Positions 1-7,420 of a stretch of 9,703 nt of DNA are shown in pieces; the stretch's first letter is position 1; each line of letters starts with the position of its first letter. The stretch comes from Actinomycetota bacterium (GTDB lineage Bacteria; Actinomycetota; Acidimicrobiia; Acidimicrobiales; JAMCPL01). Under the pieces are notes generated by a model. That model saw only the letters and a program-made list of their open reading frames with translations. It was not told the origin of the DNA and did not search any database. The stretch lies in the NCBI GenBank assembly GCA_023379725.1, contig JAMCPC010000026.1, positions 1-9,703 on the forward strand. The letters are read 5' to 3'. The position numbers and the translations under genes were made by a program.

Positions 1-673
1 TTTTTACAGGCTTGCAGACACCTGCCTTGCCTGCCAGGTAATCTACTGCTCGGCTTCTCGTGCGCTGCTTGGATTCCGGTTCGATCCTACCGTTTTTTAC
101 TGCCACTACTGGCTTAATAGATAGCACTGAACCTAAAAAGGCGGAAGCTCCACCGATACGCCCACCTCGTCTTAGGAACTCCAAGTCGTCTACCACTGCA
201 AATACATGTATCCTGCTTCGTACATCCAGTATCTGCCTGTGTATCTCCTCAATATCCATGTTTTGCTCCAACAGCTCTGCTGCTTTCAGTACCAAAATAC
301 CCTCACCCATGGAGACGTTTTGTGTATCTATTACGATAACCGGTACAGAGTCCTGGAAACCCTGAGAGGCGGTAAGGGCAGACTGATATGTAGCAGATAG
401 GCCAGAAGAGATGGTCAGGCATAGAATACCGGTTGCCCCTTGTGATATGGCTGTATCAAATGCTTTTTGAAAATCACCCGGAGAGGGCGCTGAGGTTTGA
501 GGCATAACTCCCTTGGTGTCGAGCATGTCCCAGAATTTTGATGTAGGCAACTCCGTTCTGTCCTTGAACTCCTGATCACCAAAGCGTATCGTGAGAGGCA
601 CCATGTCAATATTATGAGAATTCAACAATTCATCGGGAATATCGCATGCGCTGTCAGTAACGATTCTTATCAT
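1..673 (-). CDS. DegV family fatty-acid-binding protein (C-terminus beyond window edge)
   Basis: I translated this by hand from ATG at 673; it stays open to base 1, giving 224 residues. DegV proteins are usually about 280 residues, so roughly the last 50-60 lie outside the window. The family binds a single fatty acid; in Firmicutes the FakB members hand it to the kinase FakA, but no FakA-like gene is visible here. Family signatures are clear: N-terminal MIRIVTDSACDIP, TSAPSPGDF at about 60-68, the SSGLSATYQSA loop at 89-99 (Ser93 sits where the FakB fatty-acid-contacting serine is expected), DTQNVSMGEG at 116-125, and DDLEFLRRGGRIGG at 162-175. A strong Shine-Dalgarno (AAGGAGG, 683-689) lies nine bases before the ATG and fixes the start. 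It is transcribed in the same direction as murJ but begins 91 bp past the murJ stop, so it may have its own promoter. Family assignment is firm; the ligand and partner are unknown. Confidence 0.93.
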   Translation of the reverse strand, partial: MIRIVTDSACDIPDELLNSHNIDMVPLTIRFGDQEFKDRTELPTSKFWDMLDTKGVMPQTSAPSPGDFQKAFDTAISQGATGILCLTISSGLSATYQSALTASQGFQDSVPVIVIDTQNVSMGEGILVLKAAELLEQNMDIEEIHRQILDVRSRIHVFAVVDDLEFLRRGGRIGGASAFLGSVLSIKPVVAVKNGRIEPESKQRTRSRAVDYLAGKAGVCKPVK

Positions 674-682
674 TATCAAAAA

Positions 683-689
683 CCTCCTT
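683..689 (-). promoter_or_regulatory. Shine-Dalgarno of the DegV-family gene
   Basis: Read on the minus strand this is AAGGAGG, nine bases upstream of the ATG at 673. It is the strongest ribosome binding site in the window and decides the DegV start. It contrasts with padR and panB, which have no such site. Confidence 0.85.
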
Positions 690-728
690 AGTGCATACTA
701 GCATAGTGTCCCGCAAATAATCATGGGT

Positions 729-744
729 TCTCGCCAGCTCGAGA
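729..744 (-). terminator. Weak hairpin between murJ and degV
   Basis: TCTCG (729-733) and CGAGA (740-744) form a perfect 5-bp stem with a 6-base loop, about 20 bases downstream of the murJ stop on the minus strand. There is no T-run after it. It could help end or process the murJ transcript, but a stem this short also arises by chance. Confidence 0.2.
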
Positions 745-763
745 TGCCTATCCGCTGAGTCTC

Positions 764-2350
764 TTAGAGGTGGCGCATATGTCTATCTACCGTTCCAAGG
801 AGCATAGAGATCAATAGATAAAGTAGCCCACCACCCACAAGCGCCGTACCTACCCGGATAAACAGCCATTGGGTAGAGTCAGATCCGGATATGCTTAGTC
901 CGGCCGCAATAGCCAACGCCATGAACGTAGTGGATACGCATATTCTGGTAATTACTCGCCACGGAAAGTGAAAGCTATCCGGCAGCAACCTGCGTGCCAA
1001 AAAGATTAACGCAACTATGGCCATTATGTCGTAGGATAGCGCGATCGAAAGCATAAGACCCCTTAATCCCATAAGTGTGGGCAATAAAAGAGCGAGTCCG
1101 ACGTTTATACAGTTTTGTACCAGGTACATGATGAATACGGTCTTCATGCGTTGGATTGACTGGAGGGTGGCCATACAATACATGAAAATTGAAAAGCCGG
1201 GAAGTCCAAGCGCTAACATAGCAAGTGCCTCTCCAGTAGCCGCAGTATTTGTAAAGTTGCCGGCCCCATGACCCAGCAGTAGAGCTATCAACGGCCTTGC
1301 AGTAATTACCTCCACTGCCATAGCTGGGATTACTATGGCCATAATTCGCATAAGCCCTATCGAAAAAATCCTACTGAACGATGAAGCCCTATCGTGCAAC
1401 CAACTGCTGGCAAGGGCCGGTACGGCTGTACTCATGATTGAAACCGTAATAATACCAAATGGTACTTGAAAGAACGAGTACGCGTAGGTATAGGCAGAGA
1501 TAGCTCCCACCTCCAAGTGTTGAGCGATTATAAGGACGATTAGTAAGGAGACCTGGTTGGCTATTACGAATCCCAATGTCCATGCTCCCAGATGCATGAT
1601 TTTTTTTACAGGTGGTGAGAGGAATGAAAGGTTCCAACGTAATCGTAGGTGAAGTTTGCGGATGCTGGGAAGGAGGATTATCAGTTGGAGAAAGATCCCA
1701 AAGGTCGTACCCAGCCCCAAAAGCAAGAGTAGATCAATGTGATGGCTGAGCCATATGGCATTCGGATTTCTTACAAGTAGGCCAAAGGCAACCAACACCG
1801 CTATAGTTGAAATGTTGTTAGCTACTGGTGCAAAGGCTGGCAGTGCAAACCTCCTATGTGCATTGAGTAGTGAGGTTATCAATCCAAATAATCCGTAACA
1901 AGCGAGCTGAGGTGTGAAGAGTCTCAAGAGATCGACCGTTAAAGGGAGCTCCTGCTTCTGTACGCCAGAGGCAGCGGCTAGATCAATGAAATTGACTATA
2001 TAAGGAGCAAGAAGAAGAAAAAGCAATGAAGCTACTGCCAGTAGCACGATAGAGGTAGTGACTATTGCTGAAATATCGTCTTTCATGGTTTCACGCTTGG
2101 ACTCGATATACTCCACGAATACTGGTACGAAGGTAGCACTTAGTACCCCTCCCAGTATCAGATCATGAACTATGTTTGGAAGCGTGTTGGATAGATTGTA
2201 AGAGTCTGCCAGTGCCCCGAAGCCCAGAGCATAAGCTAGAGCAAAGATACGTATCAATCCAGTCAACCTGGACAGTGCTGTTCCGACAGCCATATAAATA
2301 GTATTACGTGATGTATTTTCGAGATCTTCGTTGTTGTCTATTGCTGTCAC
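764..2350 (-). CDS. murJ: Lipid II flippase MurJ (MviN family integral membrane protein)
   Basis: The 528-residue protein is hydrophobic almost throughout, as expected for the 14-helix MurJ/MviN fold that flips lipid-linked peptidoglycan precursor across the cytoplasmic membrane. The N-terminal signature is well preserved: ALSRLTGLIR gives Arg28 and Arg34, matching the two essential arginines of the first E. coli MurJ helix. Asp49 in ALADSYN matches the next conserved acidic position, and LPNIVHDLILGGVLSATFVP (57-76) matches the family loop, although the E. coli arginine pair there is replaced by His-Asp. It ends soon after the last hydrophobic stretch, so it lacks the long C-terminal pseudokinase part of mycobacterial MviN. 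The start is GTG; a TAG lies 18 bases upstream in frame, so no earlier start is possible. No good Shine-Dalgarno is visible. It follows the DUF6049 gene by 41 bp and is probably co-transcribed with it. Confidence 0.95.
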   Translation of the reverse strand: MTAIDNNEDLENTSRNTIYMAVGTALSRLTGLIRIFALAYALGFGALADSYNLSNTLPNIVHDLILGGVLSATFVPVFVEYIESKRETMKDDISAIVTTSIVLLAVASLLFLLLAPYIVNFIDLAAASGVQKQELPLTVDLLRLFTPQLACYGLFGLITSLLNAHRRFALPAFAPVANNISTIAVLVAFGLLVRNPNAIWLSHHIDLLLLLGLGTTFGIFLQLIILLPSIRKLHLRLRWNLSFLSPPVKKIMHLGAWTLGFVIANQVSLLIVLIIAQHLEVGAISAYTYAYSFFQVPFGIITVSIMSTAVPALASSWLHDRASSFSRIFSIGLMRIMAIVIPAMAVEVITARPLIALLLGHGAGNFTNTAATGEALAMLALGLPGFSIFMYCMATLQSIQRMKTVFIMYLVQNCINVGLALLLPTLMGLRGLMLSIALSYDIMAIVALIFLARRLLPDSFHFPWRVITRICVSTTFMALAIAAGLSISGSDSTQWLFIRVGTALVGGGLLYLLISMLLGTVDRHMRHL

Positions 2351-2391
2351 TTGTCTACACTGCTTACACTATCTCGATCGGAGTGTTCCTA

Positions 2392-4695
2392 TTAGTTGGT
2401 CCGGAGATGTTGTGGATGTCTCGAATCAGCCTTATGCTTGAGATGAAGGGTATGCAACCACCACCCCAACAATACCAGAATAGCTCCGGCTGAGAGGATT
2501 ATAGCTATAATAGAGATAGCTGCTGATCTGACAGGTAGATCAGCAGAGGCTAGTGACATTTGGCCATTCATCGAGAGTAGTTTAACTTTGATGTGAAAGT
2601 ATCCTGTTGCTCTGACGGTTACAGGTACGTATACGACGGTGGTGGCATGGTCGACGGCAACTTTCTGCTTACGGATCTTTCCGGCATCAATTCCGCTGCT
2701 ACTGAGTTCCAATAGCGTGTTTACCGGGTAATGTAGGTGAGAGATAATTGTAATTGGGATGGTTGTTTTAGAAGATGTGACGGTAATCGTCCTATCGGAT
2801 ATGAGTGATAGGTTGGAAATGTACGACATAATAGCTTGTCTCAAGTTGCTCAGTTCCAATTCAGAGGAGCGTGCGGATAGGTTGGTATCCATTGAACAGA
2901 GAAATGTATCGTAGAACTTGTTAAAGACAGATCTATTCTCAAAAGACGACCTGAATGCCTGTAGGTTTTTATATGAGTTAAGGATGGCATTATGCAGGGC
3001 TAGAGGCATGCTTTCATGAGCTGTTGTGGTGGAGCTCGACAACAGGCTTCGATTAGCAGCTGATCCAGTCGATGGTGGTACTTGTGTTACGTATTGGGAG
3101 AAAGTGACTGGACGCAGTATCGGGTTTTCATTTAATAGCTGGAGTAACGTGCTGGTAAACCGTGAGAGTAGAGGTGAATTGGGATTGTCGTATGCTATTA
3201 CCCCACGTGCGGTCGATTGGTAGGGAGTTTCAAAGTACACCATAGAAAAGTTCGCGATCATATCATATGCAGATAATATTGGTCCGGTCGAATTTATTTG
3301 GTTCAGGATGACACGGGAGCTACTGTCTATCGGATATCCCAGTACGCTGCTGTTGTTATTCAGGTTCAACGTAAACGGATTGGTGAGCGTAAGGTTGGTA
3401 TATTGAGAGTTCAGGTCCGAAGAGCTGAGCACTATATTGGTAATACCCTGCTGCTTGAGTGCCAATGCTGCTTTATTTGCAAGCGGTGATGATGCCAACC
3501 ATAGGTTGTTGTATGTGTGGATATGTGTAGCAGACAGTATACGGCTACCCTCTTGTATCTGGTTGTGGATTTGGTTCTCGAGCGATCCGGCGGTAAGTCG
3601 ATCTATATTGATCGGCACATAAGGGCCGGAAAGGATTTCGTTGTGCGGTGATAACGACATGGATTCCAGGGATTGTAGCGAGTTACGAGCCAAAGTGGCT
3701 GTTTGGGAAGAAGGGTGTCTATTGGCAGTAGAGTAGCATATGTTGGCATTTATGTTTGAGGTACATGCCAGTTGTTGGAGAACAAAAGGTTCCAGCTGAA
3801 TGGTAACCGGTACAGGTGGACTGTTCTTGATGGCTGAAATGTCTGATTCAAATGACTGTAGAGCAGTGCTTGCATTTTTTACCGTAGAAGCTGGTGAGGT
3901 GGGAAGAGTCAAAGGCGTCGACAACGGAGCTATATAGCTTATTCGTAATGGCTGGGCGGCAGGGGTGGTATGGATGTAAGTCAAGTATGTGTCCAGTGTG
4001 GACAGGGCAGGAGGCGATGAAGATGAATTACCGGTGGAGCTGTTTTCCAGGGTGAGTTGTAAGGGATAGACTCCGTGACAGGGAGAGCTACCGGGAGTAC
4101 AGGGTAGGCTAAAGGCTACGATGTTTGGTGTTGTATGGGTAGCGGTGCCATTTAGGGCGATACTGAGCTCAAAGCCGTTTCCACTGTGAGGCAGGACGTC
4201 GAGGGGGATACCCCCGGATGTGGCAAGTACAGAGTCGTTGGATATGTTGGCAAGAGTTGACTGAAAAGCCGATTGGCTGGTCAAACGGTCGTATAGGGAT
4301 ACTGAAACCTGTAGATTTTGTAGAGCTTTGGCCGGTAGGGAGGAATAGGAAAGTCCGAATGTCAGATGAAATGTTTGGGATGTCGATACCCAGGGTGACT
4401 GAGAGACGAGGGTTAATTTGGGTGCAGCGGTAGTCGTCGTAGCGGCGGCGGTTGTAGCAGTGTCCGGTCTGCCTGTCGATCCAAATAGGTTGCCTATCGA
4501 GAATAGACTACCTACCGAGATGGTTGTAACGATGATGATATATAGTATTGCAAATGAACGCCTATAAGCCTGCCCGATTTTTTGGACAGTACAATATAAT
4601 GTTCTACAGAACGACCATATGCAACGAGCCATCCCCTTTAGCTTATATCCAGAATTGTACCTGTGGCGATATAGGTTACTATATACCGGTGTCAT
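2392..4695 (-). CDS. DUF6049 family surface protein, two membrane anchors
   Basis: A 767-residue protein of unknown function. I assign it to DUF6049 from architecture and from its place between murJ and the CCA-adding enzyme, the position of Rv3909 in M. tuberculosis. Residues 1-47 are basic; 48-68 form a hydrophobic helix (signal or anchor, no lipobox cysteine). Residues 73-92 are a Thr/Ala-rich linker, then a large Ser/Thr/Asn-rich region lies outside the membrane. Cys199/Cys206 and Cys311/Cys320 may form disulfides. Residues 633-720 look like a beta-sandwich (SDRTITVTSSKTTIPITI onward), followed by a helix at 724-746 and a basic cytoplasmic tail. The predicted topology is both ends inside and the bulk outside. 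It leads the transcript into murJ, which suggests a role in envelope assembly; that is inference. An alternative ATG is residue 22 (4632), which still precedes the first helix. No classical ribosome binding site supports either start. Confidence 0.85.
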   Translation of the reverse strand: MTPVYSNLYRHRYNSGYKLKGMARCIWSFCRTLYCTVQKIGQAYRRSFAILYIIIVTTISVGSLFSIGNLFGSTGRPDTATTAAATTTTAAPKLTLVSQSPWVSTSQTFHLTFGLSYSSLPAKALQNLQVSVSLYDRLTSQSAFQSTLANISNDSVLATSGGIPLDVLPHSGNGFELSIALNGTATHTTPNIVAFSLPCTPGSSPCHGVYPLQLTLENSSTGNSSSSPPALSTLDTYLTYIHTTPAAQPLRISYIAPLSTPLTLPTSPASTVKNASTALQSFESDISAIKNSPPVPVTIQLEPFVLQQLACTSNINANICYSTANRHPSSQTATLARNSLQSLESMSLSPHNEILSGPYVPINIDRLTAGSLENQIHNQIQEGSRILSATHIHTYNNLWLASSPLANKAALALKQQGITNIVLSSSDLNSQYTNLTLTNPFTLNLNNNSSVLGYPIDSSSRVILNQINSTGPILSAYDMIANFSMVYFETPYQSTARGVIAYDNPNSPLLSRFTSTLLQLLNENPILRPVTFSQYVTQVPPSTGSAANRSLLSSSTTTAHESMPLALHNAILNSYKNLQAFRSSFENRSVFNKFYDTFLCSMDTNLSARSSELELSNLRQAIMSYISNLSLISDRTITVTSSKTTIPITIISHLHYPVNTLLELSSSGIDAGKIRKQKVAVDHATTVVYVPVTVRATGYFHIKVKLLSMNGQMSLASADLPVRSAAISIIAIILSAGAILVLLGWWLHTLHLKHKADSRHPQHLRTN

Positions 4696-4710
4696 ATGAC
4701 TTTAGGTCAT
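4691..4710. repeat. Overlapping inverted repeats at the DUF6049 start
   Basis: GTCATATGAC (4691-4700) is a perfect 10-bp palindrome containing the DUF6049 ATG. Its right half ATGAC (4696-4700) also pairs with GTCAT (4706-4710) across five bases. GTCAT occurs again at 4763 and 4778 in the same intergenic region. These may be protein-binding half-sites for control of the divergent genes, but the arms are short. Confidence 0.3.
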
Positions 4711-4763
4711 GTCCAGACTGCAGCTTACAAGAAAACCTTGATCCAAGTTACTGTGTAGCGAGG

Positions 4764-4795
4764 TCATATTACTCCGTGTCATCCTATTACTCTGT
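4764..4795. repeat. Two direct repeats, 18-bp period, upstream of the CCA-adding enzyme gene
   Basis: Bases 4764-4777 and 4782-4795 match at 12 of 14 positions, with the core TATTACTC identical at 4767-4774 and 4785-4792. A shorter related TTACTGTG begins at 4748. The copies lie 50-80 bases before the plus-strand start codon and about 70-100 bases before the divergent DUF6049 start. They could be tandem regulator sites. I could not place a convincing -35/-10 pair for either gene here. Confidence 0.45.
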
Positions 4796-4843
4796 TTTTC
4801 CACACGGAAACGATGATACTCCTACTGCGGTGGTGAGTCGTTC

Positions 4844-6253
4844 ATGGTAATTCCAGAACGCGCAAACGAGATGCTGGTGAAGACTTCAGACATTAGCAGG
4901 ATATTTCAGAATGCCGGTAAAGAGTTGTACCTTGTTGGCGGAACGGTACGTGACTTGATACTTGCCGAAAGAGATGGCGGTAAGTCTGTCAATATGCAGT
5001 CGACAAAAGATTATGATTTTGCTACGAATGCCCTTCCTGGCGAGACCCTTTCTCTGGTGAAAGATTGGGCTGACAGCGTATGGACACAGGGGAAAAAGTT
5101 TGGCACCATAGCTTGCCTCAAGGGTGATGCACGGTTTGAAATTACTACCTATAGAGCCGAAGTATACAGTAATGATACGAGAAAACCGGCGGTTGTATTT
5201 GGCGAATCTCTTGAAGACGACCTGATTCGCAGAGACTTTACCGTTAATTCTATGGCATTGGCGCTACCCTCTCTTGAGCTTGTCGATCCATTCGAAGGTC
5301 TTTCCGATCTTGCGTCAAGCACACTTCGTACACCCAGAGCCCCCAGCAAGTCATTTGATGAAGATCCGTTGCGTATGCTCAGGGCAGCCCGGTTCATTGC
5401 TGGATATCATTTGCAGCCGGTAGGTGAGCTTACTGTGGCGGTATCGGAGATGGCTGCCAGGATAGAGATGGTCTCTCCCGAGCGGGTAAGGGATGAACTG
5501 GACAAATTACTTGTAGTCCATGAACCATCACCAGGGTTGGCTTTTTTGGTGGACACTGGTCTGGCGGAGAGGTTTCTACCTGAGCTGCCTGCCCTGGCAT
5601 TGGAGCAGGATCCAATCCATCGTCATAAGGATGTACTAGCTCATACGTTGGCTGTAGTAGACAAGACCAGTCCAGAGAGGCTGCTGAGATTGGCAGCACT
5701 CTTTCATGATGTCGGTAAGCCCAAGACGCGTACGTACACATCGCAAGGAGTCTCTTTTTACCATCATGACGTGGTAGGTGCTCGGATGACTCGAGAGAGA
5801 ATGAGAAAGCTGCGTTATTCCACAGGGGACATATCAATAGTGGCGAATCTGGTTGCATTACATCTCCGTTTTCATACTTACAGGTTTGGCTGGACTGACA
5901 GCGCGCTAAGGCGCTATGTGCGTGATGCTGGCCCCCTGTTGCAATGGCTCAATGAGCTCACCAGGTGTGATTGCACCACGAGAAATCCTGTAAAGGCGAG
6001 GGAATTGAATGAGAGAATGGATGAGCTTGAGAGTCGCATTGCAGAACTCAGGAAGCGTGAAGAGATAGAGTCCATCAAGCCTGATCTGAACGGAGTGCAA
6101 GTCATGGAGCATCTTGGTATTCCTCCCGGACGCGAGGTGGGAGAGGCGCTGGCATTCTTGCTTGAGCTCAGGATGGACCGGGGACCACTATCGGAAGATG
6201 AAGCATACCGGCAACTCGATGAATGGTGGCAGAGAAGAATTTACAGGGATTGA
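4844..6253 (+). CDS. CCA tRNA nucleotidyltransferase (PcnA-like) with HD domain
   Basis: The 469-residue protein adds or repairs the 3' CCA of tRNA using CTP and ATP in the cytoplasm. The class II nucleotidyltransferase head is complete: LVGGTVRD (30-37), metal-binding KDYDFAT with Asp56 and Asp58, RRDFTVNSMAL (129-139), and the nucleotide-recognition stretch FDEDPLRMLRAARF (171-184). An HD phosphohydrolase-like domain follows, with HRHKD (259-263), LFHDVGKPKTR (286-296), HHD (307-309) and ALHLRFH (338-344). The tail (about 385-410) is charged and helical. This layout is the actinobacterial type, often annotated PcnA or poly(A) polymerase, but CCA addition is the likelier role. ATG 4844 is preceded by the purine-rich GGTGGTGAG (4829-4837), a plausible ribosome binding site. 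It diverges from DUF6049-murJ and converges on ino1. No Nudix (MutT4-like) gene separates it from DUF6049, unlike M. tuberculosis. Confidence 0.94.
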   Translation: MVIPERANEMLVKTSDISRIFQNAGKELYLVGGTVRDLILAERDGGKSVNMQSTKDYDFATNALPGETLSLVKDWADSVWTQGKKFGTIACLKGDARFEITTYRAEVYSNDTRKPAVVFGESLEDDLIRRDFTVNSMALALPSLELVDPFEGLSDLASSTLRTPRAPSKSFDEDPLRMLRAARFIAGYHLQPVGELTVAVSEMAARIEMVSPERVRDELDKLLVVHEPSPGLAFLVDTGLAERFLPELPALALEQDPIHRHKDVLAHTLAVVDKTSPERLLRLAALFHDVGKPKTRTYTSQGVSFYHHDVVGARMTRERMRKLRYSTGDISIVANLVALHLRFHTYRFGWTDSALRRYVRDAGPLLQWLNELTRCDCTTRNPVKARELNERMDELESRIAELRKREEIESIKPDLNGVQVMEHLGIPPGREVGEALAFLLELRMDRGPLSEDEAYRQLDEWWQRRIYRD

Positions 6254-6271
6254 ACTGGACAGCGACCGCAA

Positions 6272-6293
6272 TCCCCGTCTGCAAGGGCGGGGA
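6272..6293 (+). terminator. GNRA-capped hairpin between convergent genes, no U-tract
   Basis: The RNA read from the plus strand can form a 9-bp stem (6272-6280 with 6285-6293; seven Watson-Crick pairs, mainly G-C, plus two G-U wobbles) closed by a GCAA tetraloop (6281-6284). It starts 19 bases after the CCA-enzyme stop codon. No T-run follows, so it is either a non-canonical terminator or a 3'-end stabiliser. On the minus strand the two wobbles become A-C mismatches, so the structure favours the plus-strand transcript. Confidence 0.55.
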
Positions 6294-6301
6294 GGTTCAC
6301 G

Positions 6302-6316
6302 AAGCAACTCTTGCTT
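6302..6316 (-). terminator. Short hairpin overlapping the ino1 stop codon
   Basis: AAGCAA (6302-6307) and TTGCTT (6311-6316) pair across a three-base loop, directly at the TAA of ino1. The stem is AT-rich and lacks a T-run, so it is a weak candidate for the ino1 3' end. Confidence 0.2.
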
Positions 6317-7397
6317 ACTGTGCGTTTATGAATTCTTCGACCAGATCCCGTGCGACGTCATCGTGGTATTGCTGTGGAGGTGATTTCATAAAGTAAGAAC
6401 TGGGGCCGATAAGTGGACCACCTATCTTTCTATCTAAGGCAAGCCGTGCACAGCGAATAGCATCGATCATCACACCTGCTGAGTTCGGAGAGTCCCATAC
6501 TTCGAGCTTTAGCTCTACCGACAGCGGGGCATCACCAAAGTTTCTTCCCTCTAAACGGATATATGCCCATTTTCTGTCATGCAGCCAAGGTACATGGTCA
6601 GATGGCCCTATATGCACATCGGGAGCTTCCAAGTGTGAAATGTCTATTTGACTGGTCACAGCCTGCGTCTTGGAGATTTTCTTTGATTCCAGGCGAGAGC
6701 GTTCGAGCATGTTCATAAAGTCCATATTGCCACCGAAATTGAGCTGGTAAGTATGGTCTATATTCACGCCTCTATCCTCCATTAGCCGAGTTATGACTCT
6801 ATGCAAAATCGTTGAACCAACCTGACTTTTGATGTCATCTCCGATAATGGGAATATTTGCCTCCGTGAACCTGGATGCCCATTCTGGGTCGCTTGCAATG
6901 AATACCGGAATTGCATTTATAAACGCTACTCCGGCCTTAAGGCAGGCCTCTGCATAGTAGCGCTGGGCATCTTCTGATCCTACGGGCAGGTAACTGATCA
7001 GTACTTCAGCACCGCTATTGGCAAGCTCTTCTGCTACGTCTACCGGCGAGGCAGGAGACTCTTCGACCATTTGCTGGTAGTACGTACCGTAGCCATCTAA
7101 GGTAGGTCCACGTTTGACCGTCACATCCAGAAAGTCAGGCTTTGCAAAGCGTATAGTATTATTCTGGCCGGCGAGTATAGCCTTGGAGACATCCGATCCT
7201 ACCTTGGTGTTGTCAATGTCGAAGGCCGCAACTATCTCGATATCAGATATGCTATATCCACCGAGAACATTGTGCATAAGCCCGGGTATATTCTCCTCTG
7301 GGTCTGTATCTCTGTAGTACTCCAGACCCTGTACCAGGGAGCTGGCGCAGTTGCCTATTCCTGCAATTGCCAGTTTTATGGGTGTCTTTGAAGTCAT
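6315..7397 (-). CDS. ino1: Inositol-3-phosphate synthase (myo-inositol-1-phosphate synthase)
   Basis: The 360-residue enzyme converts glucose 6-phosphate to 1D-myo-inositol 3-phosphate with a bound NAD cofactor. In actinobacteria this feeds phosphatidylinositol, its mannosides and often mycothiol. The Rossmann glycine motif is at the N-terminus (IAGIGNCASSLVQG, 11-24). Later family signatures are FDIDNTKVG (59-67), SYLPVGSEDAQRYYAEA (135-151), the highly conserved GDDIKSQVGSTILHR (186-200; Lys190 probably in the active site), LNFGGNMDFMNM (219-230), and DSPNSAGVMIDAIRCARLA (302-320). The length is close to that of the M. tuberculosis enzyme (367), so it is full length. The ATG is preceded by AAAGGAGA (7405-7412) at seven bases. 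It begins 23 bp after the padR stop, so the two form an operon and padR probably controls it. The same padR-ino1 order occurs in M. tuberculosis (Rv0047c-Rv0046c). Confidence 0.96.
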   Translation of the reverse strand: MTSKTPIKLAIAGIGNCASSLVQGLEYYRDTDPEENIPGLMHNVLGGYSISDIEIVAAFDIDNTKVGSDVSKAILAGQNNTIRFAKPDFLDVTVKRGPTLDGYGTYYQQMVEESPASPVDVAEELANSGAEVLISYLPVGSEDAQRYYAEACLKAGVAFINAIPVFIASDPEWASRFTEANIPIIGDDIKSQVGSTILHRVITRLMEDRGVNIDHTYQLNFGGNMDFMNMLERSRLESKKISKTQAVTSQIDISHLEAPDVHIGPSDHVPWLHDRKWAYIRLEGRNFGDAPLSVELKLEVWDSPNSAGVMIDAIRCARLALDRKIGGPLIGPSSYFMKSPPQQYHDDVARDLVEEFINAQ

Positions 7398-7404
7398 GCT
7401 TTAC

Positions 7405-7412
7405 TCTCCTTT
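7405..7412 (-). promoter_or_regulatory. Shine-Dalgarno of ino1
   Basis: On the minus strand this reads AAAGGAGA, seven bases before the ino1 ATG and inside the 23-bp gap after padR. The internal operon gene thus has a strong site, while the first gene (padR) has none. This fits a leaderless padR start. Confidence 0.8.
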
Positions 7413-7420
7413 ATATATTC

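Noticed and set aside
415..609. 64-codon minus-strand open frame in the first 700 bases
   Set aside because: The real gene here is degV in another frame, with a strong Shine-Dalgarno and clear family motifs.
761..769. CTCTTAGAG near-palindrome at the murJ stop as a terminator
   Set aside because: Four-base arms with a one-base centre cannot form a useful hairpin.
4548..4850. 100-codon plus-strand open frame with CPDC and a repeated SYYSV, its stop overlapping the CCA-enzyme start as ATGGTAA
   Set aside because: Half of it is antisense to the DUF6049 N-terminus, it has no ribosome binding site, and the SYYSV repeat simply reflects the 18-bp DNA repeat. An upstream coupled peptide cannot be excluded but is not supported.
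5430..5858. 142-codon minus-strand open frame inside the CCA-enzyme gene
   Set aside because: It mirrors the HD domain coding sequence, has no start signal, and shows no family features.
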